From positions 9,726,501 to 9,790,500 of the forward strand of contig NC_073360.2 of assembly GCF_027580225.2 (NCBI RefSeq): DNA of 64,000 nucleotides. Reading direction: 5' to 3'. Below, piece after piece: positions 1 to 10,262 of the stretch. How positions within the stretch are numbered: the stretch's first letter is position 1; each line of letters opens with the position of its first letter. The translations under genes and the position numbers were made by a program. The notes below the pieces were generated by a model, which was given only the letters and a program-made list of their open reading frames with translations, was not told where the DNA came from and did not search any database. The stretch comes from Misgurnus anguillicaudatus. Its lineage: Eukaryota; Chordata; Actinopteri; Cypriniformes; Cobitidae.

Positions 1-487
1 GCCTCATAAATGTCAAAATTAATTCATATTGACTTACAAGGCGCACATGACTATAAGACACAGCACCAGCCAAGATATGAAAAACCGCGGCTTATAGACC
101 GAAACCTGTAGAAAGCTATCCATTAGCATTCATCTGCCTTTTGAATCATTACATTTGTGGTGATATTAGCTGATTTTGAGCATAACCAACACAATCAGTT
201 GTTGGCAGTTTGTACTTCCTAAGTGGCTAATCTATATCTGATTTGTACGTTTTAGTACGATCTATGTTTGCCGTATTGATGTTATGTTTAGGGTGGGGCT
301 TTATTATTGTTTTTTCTAATAAACATATTCATATTCAATCCAATCTTGTGAAAACTTATGAATCTGTGAGATCAAGCTTGTAAAACTTAAAGAAACACAC
401 TGACCATCAAAATGATGGGATCTAACTTATTATAAGACTATAAGCGGCATGGATGCTGTTTTACCTAATTAAATAGTTTTTTCTTAA

Positions 488-820
488 AGGAAAACACCAC
501 CACTTTTCAATATTTTACCATGTTCTTATCTCAACTTAGACAAATTAATACACACCTAACTTTTTTTCAATAAATTCACTTAATCTTTGTATAGCGCGTC
601 GTGAATGTGTTAGCATTTATCCTACCCCCATTCATTCCTTGGGATCCAAACGGGGATGAATTTAGAAGCCACCAAACACTTCCATGTTTTCCCTATTTAA
701 AGACGGTAACATGAGTAGTTACACGAGTAAGAAATGGTGGCACAAAATAAAACACAAATTTTTAAGCGAATAAAAATTTAGAACTATATTGTATGGGCGA
801 AAGAGACCTCGGCACGCAGC
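488..820 (+). mobile_element. Half copy of a TTAA fold-back element
   Basis: TTAA at 484-487 precedes an arm matching, with many differences, the left arm of the palindrome at 33,725. Shared words include ccaaacac, ccctattta, ggcacaaaataaaac and gaactatatt, in the same order. The second arm is missing. The copy runs into the next element near 820, so it is an old truncated or interrupted copy. Confidence 0.6.
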
Positions 821-1322
821 AGAGTCCTGCACGGGTCCATTTTTGGACATTCCAATTAAAGTGCTTTATTTTTTATCTTGTGTACCTCTCTCAACATCAC
901 AACAGCATCATGAATAAGCTAATGAAACAGGCTAAAGTGCACTTTGTTTTGCGCCATTCAACCTGGTACCTGGTAACTATACACAAATAGACCTATTAAT
1001 GAAAAAAAGAACTACAAAAAATACAACCTACCTACACAACCCCTGCTGTGCTCCTAAGTCTCGTATCTAAATGCTTTCTTAGAGAAGACGTTCCCAGCTT
1101 CCGACTATCAACGGCAAAACTTTATGCAACTCCTGCAACGCTCGCTCCAATTAGGCTACGAGAAGAATCAACAAAGGTTGCGCACTGTCACAGTGGTGGT
1201 GACGTGAGGGGTCAAAATATCCACCCGCATTCCCGCCCGTGAATTTTAGGAATGTCACAATCCATCCGTTTTAGACACTTTTATGCGGGTATCCGCGGGT
1301 ACCCGACCCGTTGCAGGACTCT
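821..1322. mobile_element. MITE of about 500 bp with GC-rich inverted ends
   Basis: The left end agagtcctgcacgggtc is the inverse of the right end gacccgttgcaggactct, with one extra base. The right end is preceded by gcgggtatccgcgggtaccc. There is no coding capacity. It appears inserted in or next to the fold-back copy at 488-820. The superfamily is not determined. Confidence 0.6.
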
Positions 1323-1736
1323 GTAACATCATCCCTCCTGACGACTCCCCCTCTTGCTCAAATTCTGTCAATATTACTGCACCAAAGGTCGAGGTGCTAC
1401 AAACTAAGTGTTCTTCCGCCATACAAAATAGTTAATCGCCACGTTTTAATATAATTTAATATGGATGTGATGCTCTGTCTCTTAAATGTTCTTTTTTGTA
1501 AGTCGCTTCTGATAAAAGTGCTTCCGTAATTATTAGACTGTACGGTCTGGGACACCCATATTATTTTAGGTTTATGTCTGGGTTTTATTATTTAAGGGGG
1601 CAGTGGAGCGGGCACGACTCTCTGGGTTTGTGTCTGTGGTTTTTAAGGCTGTGTTTGTTCTCTCTGGAGTGAGAATCACTGTGGTTGGCTCCAGTGCTAA
1701 ACAGAAGTCTGCCAGCACAGAGGAGGAGTTCAGCAG

Positions 1737-1740
<4 letters not shown>

Positions 1741-1774
<34 letters not shown>
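1741..1774 (+). repeat. (TC)n microsatellite
   Basis: Seventeen uninterrupted TC units lie in the FOXO1 intron, followed shortly by a CA-rich run at 1807-1822. Confidence 0.95.
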
Positions 1775-1776
<2 letters not shown>

Positions 1777-2240
1777 CGTATGGCACGACATTCCAGTCCG
1801 CTCTGCACACACACACATACATGCTCAAATACACAACCACTGCTTCCTGAAAGACAGGAAGTGAGGCCGGCTTCCTGTGACGGTCCTCTTTCATGTGGTC
1901 ACTTCCTGTGTTTGACTCATACTGACGGCTTTCTTCATTGTTCCTGTCTCAGGGGTTTGAAATTATTTATATAAAAGGTGCATCTAAGGGCACTATTTCA
2001 CGTTTACTGTACATTCCACAACTTGTCTATCTCAGCATTCTTCAAAGTAAACAAACCAAATTTTGGGGCCAAAATTTAATGCTTGGGATAAGTAGATCGC
2101 GACCGTTTTGACTCCATTTCCACAACAGTATTTGAAGTTCCTTTACTCTCAATTTCTACCCGATAAAATACCTTGATCTACACAGATGTTGTAGATATAA
2201 CCACACACTTGAATAACCAAACACTCAAAAAATAACTTAA

Positions 2241-2477
2241 AGGCGGAGTCCACGATGTTCGAAAAACACTTTGGAAAAGGAGACGGGCCGACTACCAAAA
2301 CACACTTATAGCCAATCAGCAGTAAGGAGCGTGTCTACTAACCGACATCCTTGCCGGGTTGCGTATGTGTGGGGCGGGTCTATCAACAGAAGGTCCAGAT
2401 TCTATTGGGGTAGGGGCGTGTTTGTTTAGGTGATTTCAAATATCAACATTGGCTTTCAAACATCATGGAATCCTCCT
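2241..2477. mobile_element. TTAA-flanked MITE
   Basis: TTAA occurs at 2237-2240 and 2478-2481. The ends are inverted: aaggcggagtccacgatgtt at the left against aaggaggattccatgatgtt from the right. This is a common fish family without coding capacity. A TTAA duplication is typical of piggyBac and Kolobok groups. Confidence 0.75.
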
Positions 2478-5062
2478 TTAACATTCAAACTTAATTTTAA
2501 AGTTGTTTTAGGTTTAAAGCTTGCATTGTCTTATTTTAAATCATTTTAAGGCCTCATTTAAATAATTTTTTATCTTGACGCCCCCTTAGGAGCTTGTTAA
2601 GACCACACCTGGCTGAGAAACAATAGGAACCAATATGAGAACCAATAAAAATATTGATGCTTGCCAGAAACTACGATTACTATGATTTAAGTGATGGACA
2701 ATTGTGCACTGTTCTAAATTTAGAGCACCGCTGCATCATACAAAAAAAAATCAGGATTACAGAAAAAACAAAAATGCATTATATTATATGTGACTTTTTT
2801 GCATAATTCATTGTTTTTATGTAATTCCTGTATTTTAGTTATCACCATGGTCATGAGCTTTTTACAGTACTAGCAAAACAGAAAATATAGACGTTATAAT
2901 ATGATTCATGCAAATAATTTGTACTTTGAACATAACGTCGTGTCATTGTGTGTACTACTGCGGTATCTATGGAATGGCACTATTGTTGCAAACCCAAGAT
3001 TGCAGGATCTCCACACAACAGGGTTGGAAACCTCAGACAGGAATTTGGATTGGGACACCGTAGCATCCCACTTTCTGTGTACCAGAAGAGATAGAGATAG
3101 ATACTAGTGGGCTAGCTGTCATTACGTTTGAACTTTGGACACGGTGATTAGCTGGAATGTCGAAGTTCCTGTGTTCCCCTGCCACTAATACATCATCCAT
3201 TGTCAAAACAGGCTAAAAATGTGTCAATCGGGAAGGAAGCTACAGATCACACAGGATGAGCGTGCTTTGATATCGTTTGGGTTTGCTCAGGGATTTTTTG
3301 TGTAAGTTTCTGGGACATTGTTTACAGTGTGGAATAGCTCATTGACCGGTGCTACGGTATTTAGGGGGCACATCGGATACATGTAGTGCAGCATTCCAAA
3401 GCGATAAATAGCCACCCTCCTAGCTCTGGTTTTTCATTGTAATGGCAGAGGAGGAATCTGCATTTCATTAGTTTACCACTAAGTCACGAACGCTTTCATA
3501 GCACCCAACTGGAGTCCACATCTAAAGGACAGGCAACCTCCAGATTTTCCCACTTGGAATTCTGCGTTCTGCCCTGGTATTCCCCAGAGCTCCTGTTTTC
3601 CAGTTAGGAAATCTTCTGATGTTGTGACAAAATTTGTTATGGTATACATGTTGGCGCAAAAGCCATGATTATTTAACCATAGAGCCATTTCATGCAACAT
3701 GCAAACTTGTGTTTTAAAGCAGTGTCACTGAGTTCATGTTTGGAAGCGATTTTTGAATTTGGTACATATGGACGGTGTTATGGTTAGTGGAGCGACATTA
3801 CTTAAATGGGTACTGATATGGTTTAGATTCATGTTGCGTGTAGTTCGTAAGAGTCTTCGTGTGTTGGTTGCGATTGATTTAACTTTAGGGTTTTGCTTCT
3901 CTCTGAACGGTCGACACACATTGGCCAAATTTGCGATAATTGCCTGTTCATGGACCATCTGGTACATATTGATGTTGCAGGCTGAAATCAGCAGTTTCAG
4001 TCTTATTGGCTCACAAATTTGAGCACGGTTTTTATCGGTATGTTAAAAAATGAATGTTCCTAAGTTTCATGGCAGTTCAAATATCGTAGTAGATTGGCCA
4101 AATTTTGCACGGATAATGGTACAAGATTAAATATAATTTAAGATTTTAGTAATACTTGTACTTGTACTGCTTTGCTCTTAAAATGCCCTTAAGTCATGGT
4201 TTAGTATTCATGGTTGTATTTATTAGATGAGTACAGTGTTAAACCATTGGTTTACTTTGAATTGGGGGCGTGTTAGCTAAAATTATGCTGAAAGCTAAGT
4301 GGTACAAGAAAAAAAATCATAAAGAGATATAACCAAAAAAATGCTATTTAATATGCCCTAATCACGGTGCAATTACTACATTGAATCTCAGCCTGTAAAC
4401 ATCATGTTAAAGAAACAATTTTGTCATTTGGTGGTTTTACAGTACATGTCATGTAGGTCCGATAACCTTCGTGTCTAAAGTAGGCAGTTCTTGACCAGAG
4501 TACAGTGCAATGTGAACCAGACCTTGGTCATCATCCACTGTTGTGAAACGTTGATCTCTTCCTGGTCATTTTCTTTCTTTTTGTCAGACACGTGTCTGTA
4601 CGAGCACACAGTTCATATCTAAACTTTTTTTATATATCAGATTTACAAAAAGTAAAAGAAAAGCTTTTTAGTTCACAAACAACCGCAAAGACCATCTTAA
4701 GCTGCCATCACATCCTGCAACTATCCATTAACAACTCTAAATTAGACACAGGAGGCATTAGGCCAGCATTTCAAAAATCCCCCATTTTCCTTATCTCTAG
4801 GGAAAGTGGTCCTAATGATTGAGATCACCATGACAACGTGCAGTAGGTAATGGGCTCATGTCTGGCTGAATGTTTACCTGGGTTTGCCAGACATTATGGG
4901 ATGTAGACTCTTTAAACAGATGTAGAAAGCTAAATCTGCACCAGTGGCCACAACTATTCATTGACAAGAGCAGAGAAATGGCTTTAAATGGCCTTAAAGG
5001 TGCCAACTAATGCATTGAAATAATTGTTTAATTGTTCTTTGATATCTACATAGAATGTATGT

Positions 5063-5470
5063 GGCTTTATTAAGTACAAAAAATATCCAGAGATGGTTTT
5101 ACATGTCCATTTACAACCCCTTAGGATTTGCCTTAAAAATGAAATGGTCTATTATTACCTTATTTGAAAGAGTCATGAATAATAATGTTGAGCTCTGCTC
5201 TGATTGGCTGTTTCAAAGAGCAGCTCATTTAGGAGCTCTGTGTGTGTGTGTAAACAGACCTTATGTTTGAGCCTTCAGATGAATATATGGAATTTGACGA
5301 ATAATCAATTGTTTGGAGATTGTTAATGAACTTCAGCCTTAACGCTAACATATAGCATTAACTAGCATATAATGCTAACTCAGCAGTCACAACTTTGTTT
5401 TTAGCATTGTAATAATGTTGTATTTAATTTAATGTTGGGGCGTACATCTCGAATGTAACATTGCAGTTAT
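5063..5470 (+). repeat. Dispersed repeat, copy 1 (second copy at 51,366-51,780)
   Basis: The two copies share in order gagatggttttacatgtc-type sequence, tttacaacc, gtcatgaata, gagctctg, aataatcaattgtttggaga, ctgttaatg, agcatatagc-type words and atttaatgttggggc. Identity is high in blocks with scattered indels. There is no ORF and the ends are uncertain. Confidence 0.65.
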
Positions 5471-6025
5471 CCAGCGGTCAGTTTTGCTGTGGTAAATGAA
5501 GAAATTATTATCGTTTTTGGGTAATTTCGGATCGCTCGAGTGTTGTGGTTGGTTGCCAGGTTGTGGCTGTGCAGTTGCTATGTTGTGCTTAACGGTATCT
5601 AGCAAAATTGCTGTGTTTGCTATTGGATGACACATTGATAACATTTTGTAATTCCAACTCCGGTTATTAATTAAAGGCTTACAACTTTAAAAATTGATAT
5701 TAATTTTCATTGCAAAATTATGTCCAAAATAAATCTTTGGAGGGATTCTCCTATTGTATTTCCTTATACCTCAGGGACCAATTAGCAAATATTTGGTCCA
5801 GTATGTTCATAATAATGGCCGGCGTTCAAGGAAAACTCTCCCCGGCTCTTATTTGAATGACAGAAAATGATGCATCTAGGTGAAAGAAAGGCTGAGTGAA
5901 AAAGAAAAGAGTTTAATAGAAAGCAGCTGCTGTGAGGATTTGCACTCTGCTGATTTACCGTCAGAGAGGAATTTATTGGAAAAGGGCAAAATTCAAACAT
6001 AACACTTTTTTTCTCTCTCCTGTAG

Positions 6026-6217
6026 AACTCAATCAGACACAACCTGTCCCTGCACAGTAGATTCATCCGGGTGCAGAATGAAGGTACGGGTAAAAGCTCA
6101 TGGTGGATGCTTAACCCTGAAGGTGGCAAGAGCGGCAAGTCTCCTCGACGCAGAGCTGCCTCCATGGACAACAACAGCAAGTTTGCCAAGAGCAGAGGAC
6201 GTGCGGCTAAGAAAAAG
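6026..6217 (+). CDS. foxo1: FOXO1 coding exon 2: end of forkhead domain, NLS and AKT site
   Basis: The exon encodes 64 codons in phase 0. It opens with NSIRHN, the start of forkhead recognition helix 3, and continues through the wing region with SSWWMLNP. It then carries the basic stretch RRRAAS, whose serine (codon 6161-6163, residue 46 of this fragment) matches the second AKT site of FOXO proteins (Ser256 in human FOXO1). A second basic cluster ending in AAKKK completes the bipartite NLS. The exon starts after a tgtag acceptor and ends AAG|gtaaac. FOXO1 is a nuclear transcription factor of the insulin/PI3K-AKT pathway that binds DNA through this domain and leaves the nucleus when phosphorylated. 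Exon 1 is outside the window. The sequence fits FOXO1 rather than FOXO3, 4 or 6. Which teleost paralogue (1a or 1b) it is cannot be settled here. Confidence 0.95.
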
Positions 6218-6338
6218 GTAAACGTTGTGCAACACCCTGTGATCTCTTTGAAAAACATCATGTGCTCTATGAGCGTATACACAGTTACTGGTACATGTAT
6301 CTCAGAAGTACGTAATACATCTTTATGTGTATTTATAG
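6218..6338 (+). other. foxo1: Short intron between the FOXO1 NLS and the third AKT site
   Basis: This is a 121 bp phase-0 intron with a gtaaac donor at 6218 and an atttatag acceptor ending at 6338. Splicing joins AAKKK to [10 protein letters not shown], which aligns in order with the corresponding uninterrupted stretch of mammalian FOXO1. An AG eleven to twelve bases further downstream is a weaker acceptor and would shift the frame. The intron contains no in-frame stop. Confidence 0.88.
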
Positions 6339-7544
6339 CTGACTCTTCAGGGTGGGCCCGAGGGTGGTGCAGACAGTCCTGGCTCCCAGTATGGCAAGTG
6401 GCCTGGCAGCCCCAACTCTCAAAGCAATGATGACTTTGACGCCTGGACGACTATCCGTCCCCGCACCAGCTCCAATGCCAGCACACTGAGCGGGCGTCTT
6501 TCACCCTTTATTGATGATGAAATTGGTGACTCCGACCTTCACATGGTATACCCGGGCCCTGGGTCTGGGGCCAAAATGACCTCCACCCTTCCCAGCCTGT
6601 CCGAGATGGCTGGCTCCCTTGGTCACAGGGGTTCTGAGAATGTGATGGAGAACCTCCTGGATAACCTTAACTTGCTCTCACCCAAGAACCCATCGGTAGG
6701 GTCAGCCGGAGGGCCTGGATCTGGATCCAACCAATCGTCACCCTCCTCGCTAATGCAGGCAAGTCCTGTTTACTCTCCCTATGGCTCGCCTGCTCTGGCT
6801 GGGGTCAACCAACAGAATCAACAAGACTATCGTAAGTGTCTGTATGGCCAGACAGGAATAGGCAGCATTTCCTCCATGCAAATGCAGCCTCTGCCAGAAA
6901 GCAAGCCCAGTTTTGGTCCCAGGCCAGGATCCATGGGCCAGTTTAACTGCACAGCAGGACTGCTGAAAGAGCTTTTGACATCTGAAGGGGAGCCTGGAGA
7001 GCTCATGCCCTCAGTGGACACTGTTGTCTCCCAGACAAGTGGACGTATGCTTCCTCCATATAGCAGTGCTCAGAATGATCTTGTGGGGGGCAGCCACGCC
7101 CTCTCTCACCCACACAGTATGCATGGACAAGCTCCGCCCATGTCTGTGGCGATGAACGGGCGAACACTGCATCATTTGACCACCATTGGCCACAGTGGTG
7201 TTGCTGGGCGATTGGGAAGCATTAAATCAGCTATGCAGATGCAGTATGGTAGCCATCTTGCTGGTGGGGGAGGCCTTCCACCTTACTGCAGCCTAAACAC
7301 CAACGGATACGGACGCAGTCCAGGGCTGATGCCCCACCACCACCAGCAGCAACATCTGGAGAAGCTGCCAAGTGATCTGGACGGCATGCCTGTGGAGCGT
7401 TTTGAATGCGATGTGGAATCCATTTTACACGACACCCTCATGGACGGAGAATCACTGGACTTCAACTTTGACCCCATGGCCACCCAGCAGGGGTTCCAGC
7501 CGCACAGTGTAAAGACCACCACGCACAGCTGGGTGTCTGGGTAG
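6339..7544 (+). CDS. foxo1: FOXO1 main coding exon: AKT/CK1 sites, NES, LxxLL, transactivation domain
   Basis: This segment encodes fragment residues 65-465 and ends in the conserved FOXO1 tail [13 protein letters not shown]. Visible motifs in order are [10 protein letters not shown] followed by a serine-proline (third AKT site with CK1/DYRK-type sites, serine at 6471-6473), the leucine-rich export signal [11 protein letters not shown] (residues 167-177), LKELL (residues 273-277, a coactivator or sirtuin-contact type motif), a short HHHQQQH stretch, EKLPSDLDG, and the acidic C-terminal activation segment from ERFECD to DFNF (residues 417-441). With exon 2 it makes 465 residues, compared with about 655 in full-length human FOXO1. 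The missing part is encoded by exon 1. The unspliced reading stops at TAG 7542-7544. The spliced transcript ends this exon at 7540 and stops at TAA 7798-7800, giving the same protein. Nothing suggests a pseudogene. Confidence 0.95.
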   Translation: MTLQGGPEGGADSPGSQYGKWPGSPNSQSNDDFDAWTTIRPRTSSNASTLSGRLSPFIDDEIGDSDLHMVYPGPGSGAKMTSTLPSLSEMAGSLGHRGSENVMENLLDNLNLLSPKNPSVGSAGGPGSGSNQSSPSSLMQASPVYSPYGSPALAGVNQQNQQDYRKCLYGQTGIGSISSMQMQPLPESKPSFGPRPGSMGQFNCTAGLLKELLTSEGEPGELMPSVDTVVSQTSGRMLPPYSSAQNDLVGGSHALSHPHSMHGQAPPMSVAMNGRTLHHLTTIGHSGVAGRLGSIKSAMQMQYGSHLAGGGGLPPYCSLNTNGYGRSPGLMPHHHQQQHLEKLPSDLDGMPVERFECDVESILHDTLMDGESLDFNFDPMATQQGFQPHSVKTTTHSWVSG

Positions 7545-7796
7545 GAAAAATTTTTACACATATAAAGGGTAAATTTGAAGCTTACAACCTAAAAGTCTAA
7601 GACTTAATTTGCACGCAACGTTTCAGGCAATCTGTGAAAATGCTAATCTGTGAAAATGGTGATGTCATTGTGTATTACGTGTTTAGTCAGGCATGCATGA
7701 ATACTTGACAACTATAACAACAATGCATTGTAAAAAATAAATTCTATGAAAAACTATAGCAGAATTAATTGCATATAACATTGTTTTTCCTTTCAG
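7541..7796 (+). other. foxo1: FOXO1 last intron, splitting the final glycine codon
   Basis: The donor gtagga follows GG at 7539-7540 and the acceptor tttcctttcag ends at 7796. After splicing, GG joins G at 7797 to restore glycine, and TAA follows at once. Mammalian FOXO1 also has a last intron at the very end of the coding region, so the position looks conserved. Reading through the intron gives glycine then TAG, so the protein is unchanged either way. Confidence 0.8.
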
Positions 7797-7997
7797 GTAA
7801 AAACTCTTGATCGGCAACCCTGAGCCGCTCTCCACACCCATCAAACTCCTCTTCAAGGACACAGACACCATTATTCCTTCTCTTTCTTCAGCAGATGAGG
7901 TCATGATACGACTTCACACTGCCAAGCACATTGGCTCAACTCTGAGCTGATTTACAAGGACGCTTTTCTCAGACATTTGGACTCAAGTTCTTACCAA

Positions 7998-8005
7998 GTG
8001 CCAAA
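7998..8005 (+). promoter_or_regulatory. miR-96 8-mer target site in the FOXO1 3' UTR
   Basis: The bases GTGCCAAA are an exact 8-mer match to the miR-96 seed. Mammalian FOXO1 is a known target of miR-96, miR-182 and miR-27. The site lies 200 bases after the stop, where a short distance favours function. Confidence 0.55.
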
Positions 8006-8202
8006 CCAGGTGCCTGTGCTCCATAGCCAAATTGACAAGCTTTATTTTGCTGCCTTTTTTCTCGCTAAAGAGAATCAGTGGTCCTATCAGGGCAACGAAA
8101 ACCTGGTGCCCTTACAGCTGCTGCAAAACACACACGTATATATCAATGTTCACACAAATTTTCAGAGATCATTTTTACAACCACATACTCCATCAAAGGC
8201 AA

Positions 8203-8209
8203 ACTGTGA
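8203..8209 (+). promoter_or_regulatory. miR-27 7-mer target site
   Basis: ACTGTGA is complementary to miR-27 positions 2-8, with a T rather than A opposite position 1. It lies 200 bases downstream of the miR-96 site. miR-27 targeting of mammalian FOXO1 is established. A 7-mer can also occur by chance in a UTR this long. Confidence 0.4.
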
Positions 8210-8712
8210 TACGTTAAAACCACCAAATCCCAACACCAGGCATCCATCAGCACGATACACCTCCGAACAGTGATACGCATTGTAATAGCACCCTTTCACT
8301 GTTGTGTTGTAACTTCAAATTCTGAGGGGTGTAATGCATTCATGCCGAGCTTTATGAAGACTGGAACAGATGTGCAAGTGCAGGGGAATGACTGTAGATT
8401 TATTTAGAAGAGGTCCTGGAGAAAGAGGACCCCAGAAATGTTTGCTGATTATTTGAACTACGCCGCACACAGCGCATCACACTTTCATTTTTGTCCTGTC
8501 AGCGTATTTGACGTAGAGCAGTCGTATTACATTTTGTTACTATGAGCTAGTGTACAGAGAGTTTAAACAACCATATCAACAATCGGGGCAACAGATTTAC
8601 TGTTGTTTTGTAAATTTGAAAGAAACTGGATCCGACATCTTAATTTTTTGCGAACCTACATGGAAGGGTGTTCCTCATCTGAACTGTATACAGTACATCT
8701 TTCTACATCTCT

Positions 8713-8720
8713 TGTAAATA
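8713..8720 (+). promoter_or_regulatory. Pumilio-type element
   Basis: TGTAAATA fits the UGUANAUA consensus bound by Pumilio-family RNA-binding proteins. It lies in the proximal 3' UTR just before the repeat insertion. Confidence 0.35.
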
Positions 8721-8864
8721 CATGAATTATTTCAAAAACATTTGTTTATTTGTTTGTTGTTTACTCTTAACGCCATTCCAGCATTTATGGCTATATTTAT
8801 GGCGAGAACCGGTTAATCCATACAGCAGTTCATGCACACAAGTTGATCCATACACACATTGGGG

Positions 8865-10262
8865 GAGAGGCAATTTGGCATCTCCAATTAACCTAACCTG
8901 CATGTTTTTGGCCTGTAAGAGAAAACTGGGTAGCACTTTGTTTTGCAGTGCGCGTGCTTACCTTGCGCATATGTGGTGAATGTGTTGTGCTTGCAGACGG
9001 ATGTGTGGTACTTGCTTTTGAGTATCTACATAGTAATTCAATGGTATCATTACTGTACTTACATACTTGGTACATACTTGGTATGTATTATGTAGCTTTG
9101 GGTGAGTTTTGGGAGATACCAGATGCGTACTTGTAGTGTAGGTATTCTGTAACTAAAGAAACACTACACAATATAATACTATACAATATAGTATTTGGCT
9201 CTTGCAGCCAGGTGTGGGTTAATGGCAGGTACTTATACTGTACATCTTTGATAACTAATAACAAACACTAATGTACTTATAAATTGTTATACACGGTAAG
9301 TGTGTGGTACAATGTGGTCAAGTGCGAGTTAACGAAAGGTGTTTACAGTGTACGTATATGATAACTAATATCTAATATCTGTCCTTTATTGTACCCTTTA
9401 AACACAAGCATTGAATATCGTACGCATTAACCACTGGGTACATTCACTAGTACATCCACAGTAACTGGATGGAAAAACAGTACTTTAAAATAAAGTGCTG
9501 CGTTTTACACAGTTATTACATAGGACCTACCACCTAAGATATAGCATAGTATACCTATGCCACTGTGAGTTATATTAACTAGTAAGACCATAAAATAAGA
9601 TGTATTGTTGTTATCATTAACTCAATGTTTGTTATTAGTTATCATATACGTACACTATAAGTACCTGTCATTAACTTACAATGTAAGTACTACACACTTA
9701 CCATGTACACTTTAAGTACAGTAGTGTTTCTCGTTACAGTACTGTATACATACACCACATGTGCTGGTCATTAATTTACACCCGCATGTATGTACTACAC
9801 ACTTACCATGTAATTTGTAAGTACAGTAGTGTTTGTTATTAGTTATCAAAGATGTACACTATAAGTACCTGCCATTAACCCACACTTGCCTGTAAGTACT
9901 AAATACTTATTTTGTACATTAATTTGTAAGTACAGTAGTGTTTCTTGTTAGTTACAGTATACCTACACTATAAGTATGTATCTGGTGTTGCCCGGTACTT
10001 ATCTAGAGTTACATGGTAAGTACAGTAATGATACCATTTAATTACCATGTACTGTAGATACTCAAAAGTAAGTACCACACATTTGTCTCTAGGTGCAACG
10101 TGTTGGCCATGTGTGTGCATGGTAAGTGCATGTACTGTAAAATAAAGTGCTACCCACACGGACACAGGGAGAACATGCAAACTCCAAACAGAAAGGCCAC
10201 CTGACCTAGCCAAGGCTCAAACCGACCTTCTTGCTGTGAGGAGACTCACTCAGCTACTGTGC
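8865..10262 (+). repeat. Old fish dispersed repeat, split by an inverted-repeat element
   Basis: The left piece (8865-8927) reads as a very common teleost repeat with the words ccaattaacctaacctgcatg and ttttggcctgt. The right piece (10,168-10,262) continues it with acacggacacagggagaaca, tgcaaactcc, gaaaggccacctg and accttcttgctgtgagg. The two halves would be contiguous but for the element at 8928-10,167. The family is recognised from its sequence only, without a name. Confidence 0.7.
8928..10167. mobile_element. Non-autonomous element of about 1.2 kb with long inverted repeats
   Basis: The ends are inverted: gggtagcactttgtttt at the left, and the reverse complement of the right end reads gggtagcactttatttt. 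Similarity continues inward to a shared acttacc. Further in, the left words gagtatctaca and atggtatcattactgtac recur in inverse form near 10,030-10,060, and both arms are built from reiterated units such as gtacttataa and acagtagtgtttc. No transposase ORF is present. Termini of the form GGGTARCACTTTA are shared with a large family of fish repeats, fragments of which also occur at 26.5 and 51.3 kb. The exact target duplication is unclear. Confidence 0.7.

Larger units (their letters stand above)
1..6025 (+). other. foxo1: 3' part of FOXO1 intron 1
   Basis: This stretch lies directly upstream of the exon that begins inside the forkhead domain, so it is read as the end of the large first intron. 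In mammalian FOXO1 that intron interrupts the forkhead domain at the same place. It ends in a pyrimidine-rich tract followed by a tgtag acceptor at 6021-6025. I see no coding exon in it. It carries a half copy of a TTAA fold-back element (488-820), a MITE with 17 bp inverted ends (821-1322), a TC microsatellite (1741-1774), a TTAA MITE (2241-2477) and a dispersed repeat shared with 51.4 kb (5063-5470). The remaining stretches (1323-1740, 1775-2236, 2482-5062, 5471-6004) show nothing I can name. Confidence 0.8.

Noticed and set aside
1572..1974. Open frames on both strands over the TC microsatellite
   Set aside because: They exist because a dinucleotide repeat is open in several frames (RERERE and SLSLSL); no domain, and they lie inside the FOXO1 intron.
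5782..6282. 166-codon minus-strand frame over FOXO1 exon 2
   Set aside because: It is antisense to a conserved coding exon and crosses its splice sites; no protein resemblance.
6071..6430. 119-codon frame read as a separate small gene
   Set aside because: It is FOXO1 exon 2 plus the unspliced intron and a shifted start of the next exon; splicing at 6217/6339 restores the FOXO1 frame.
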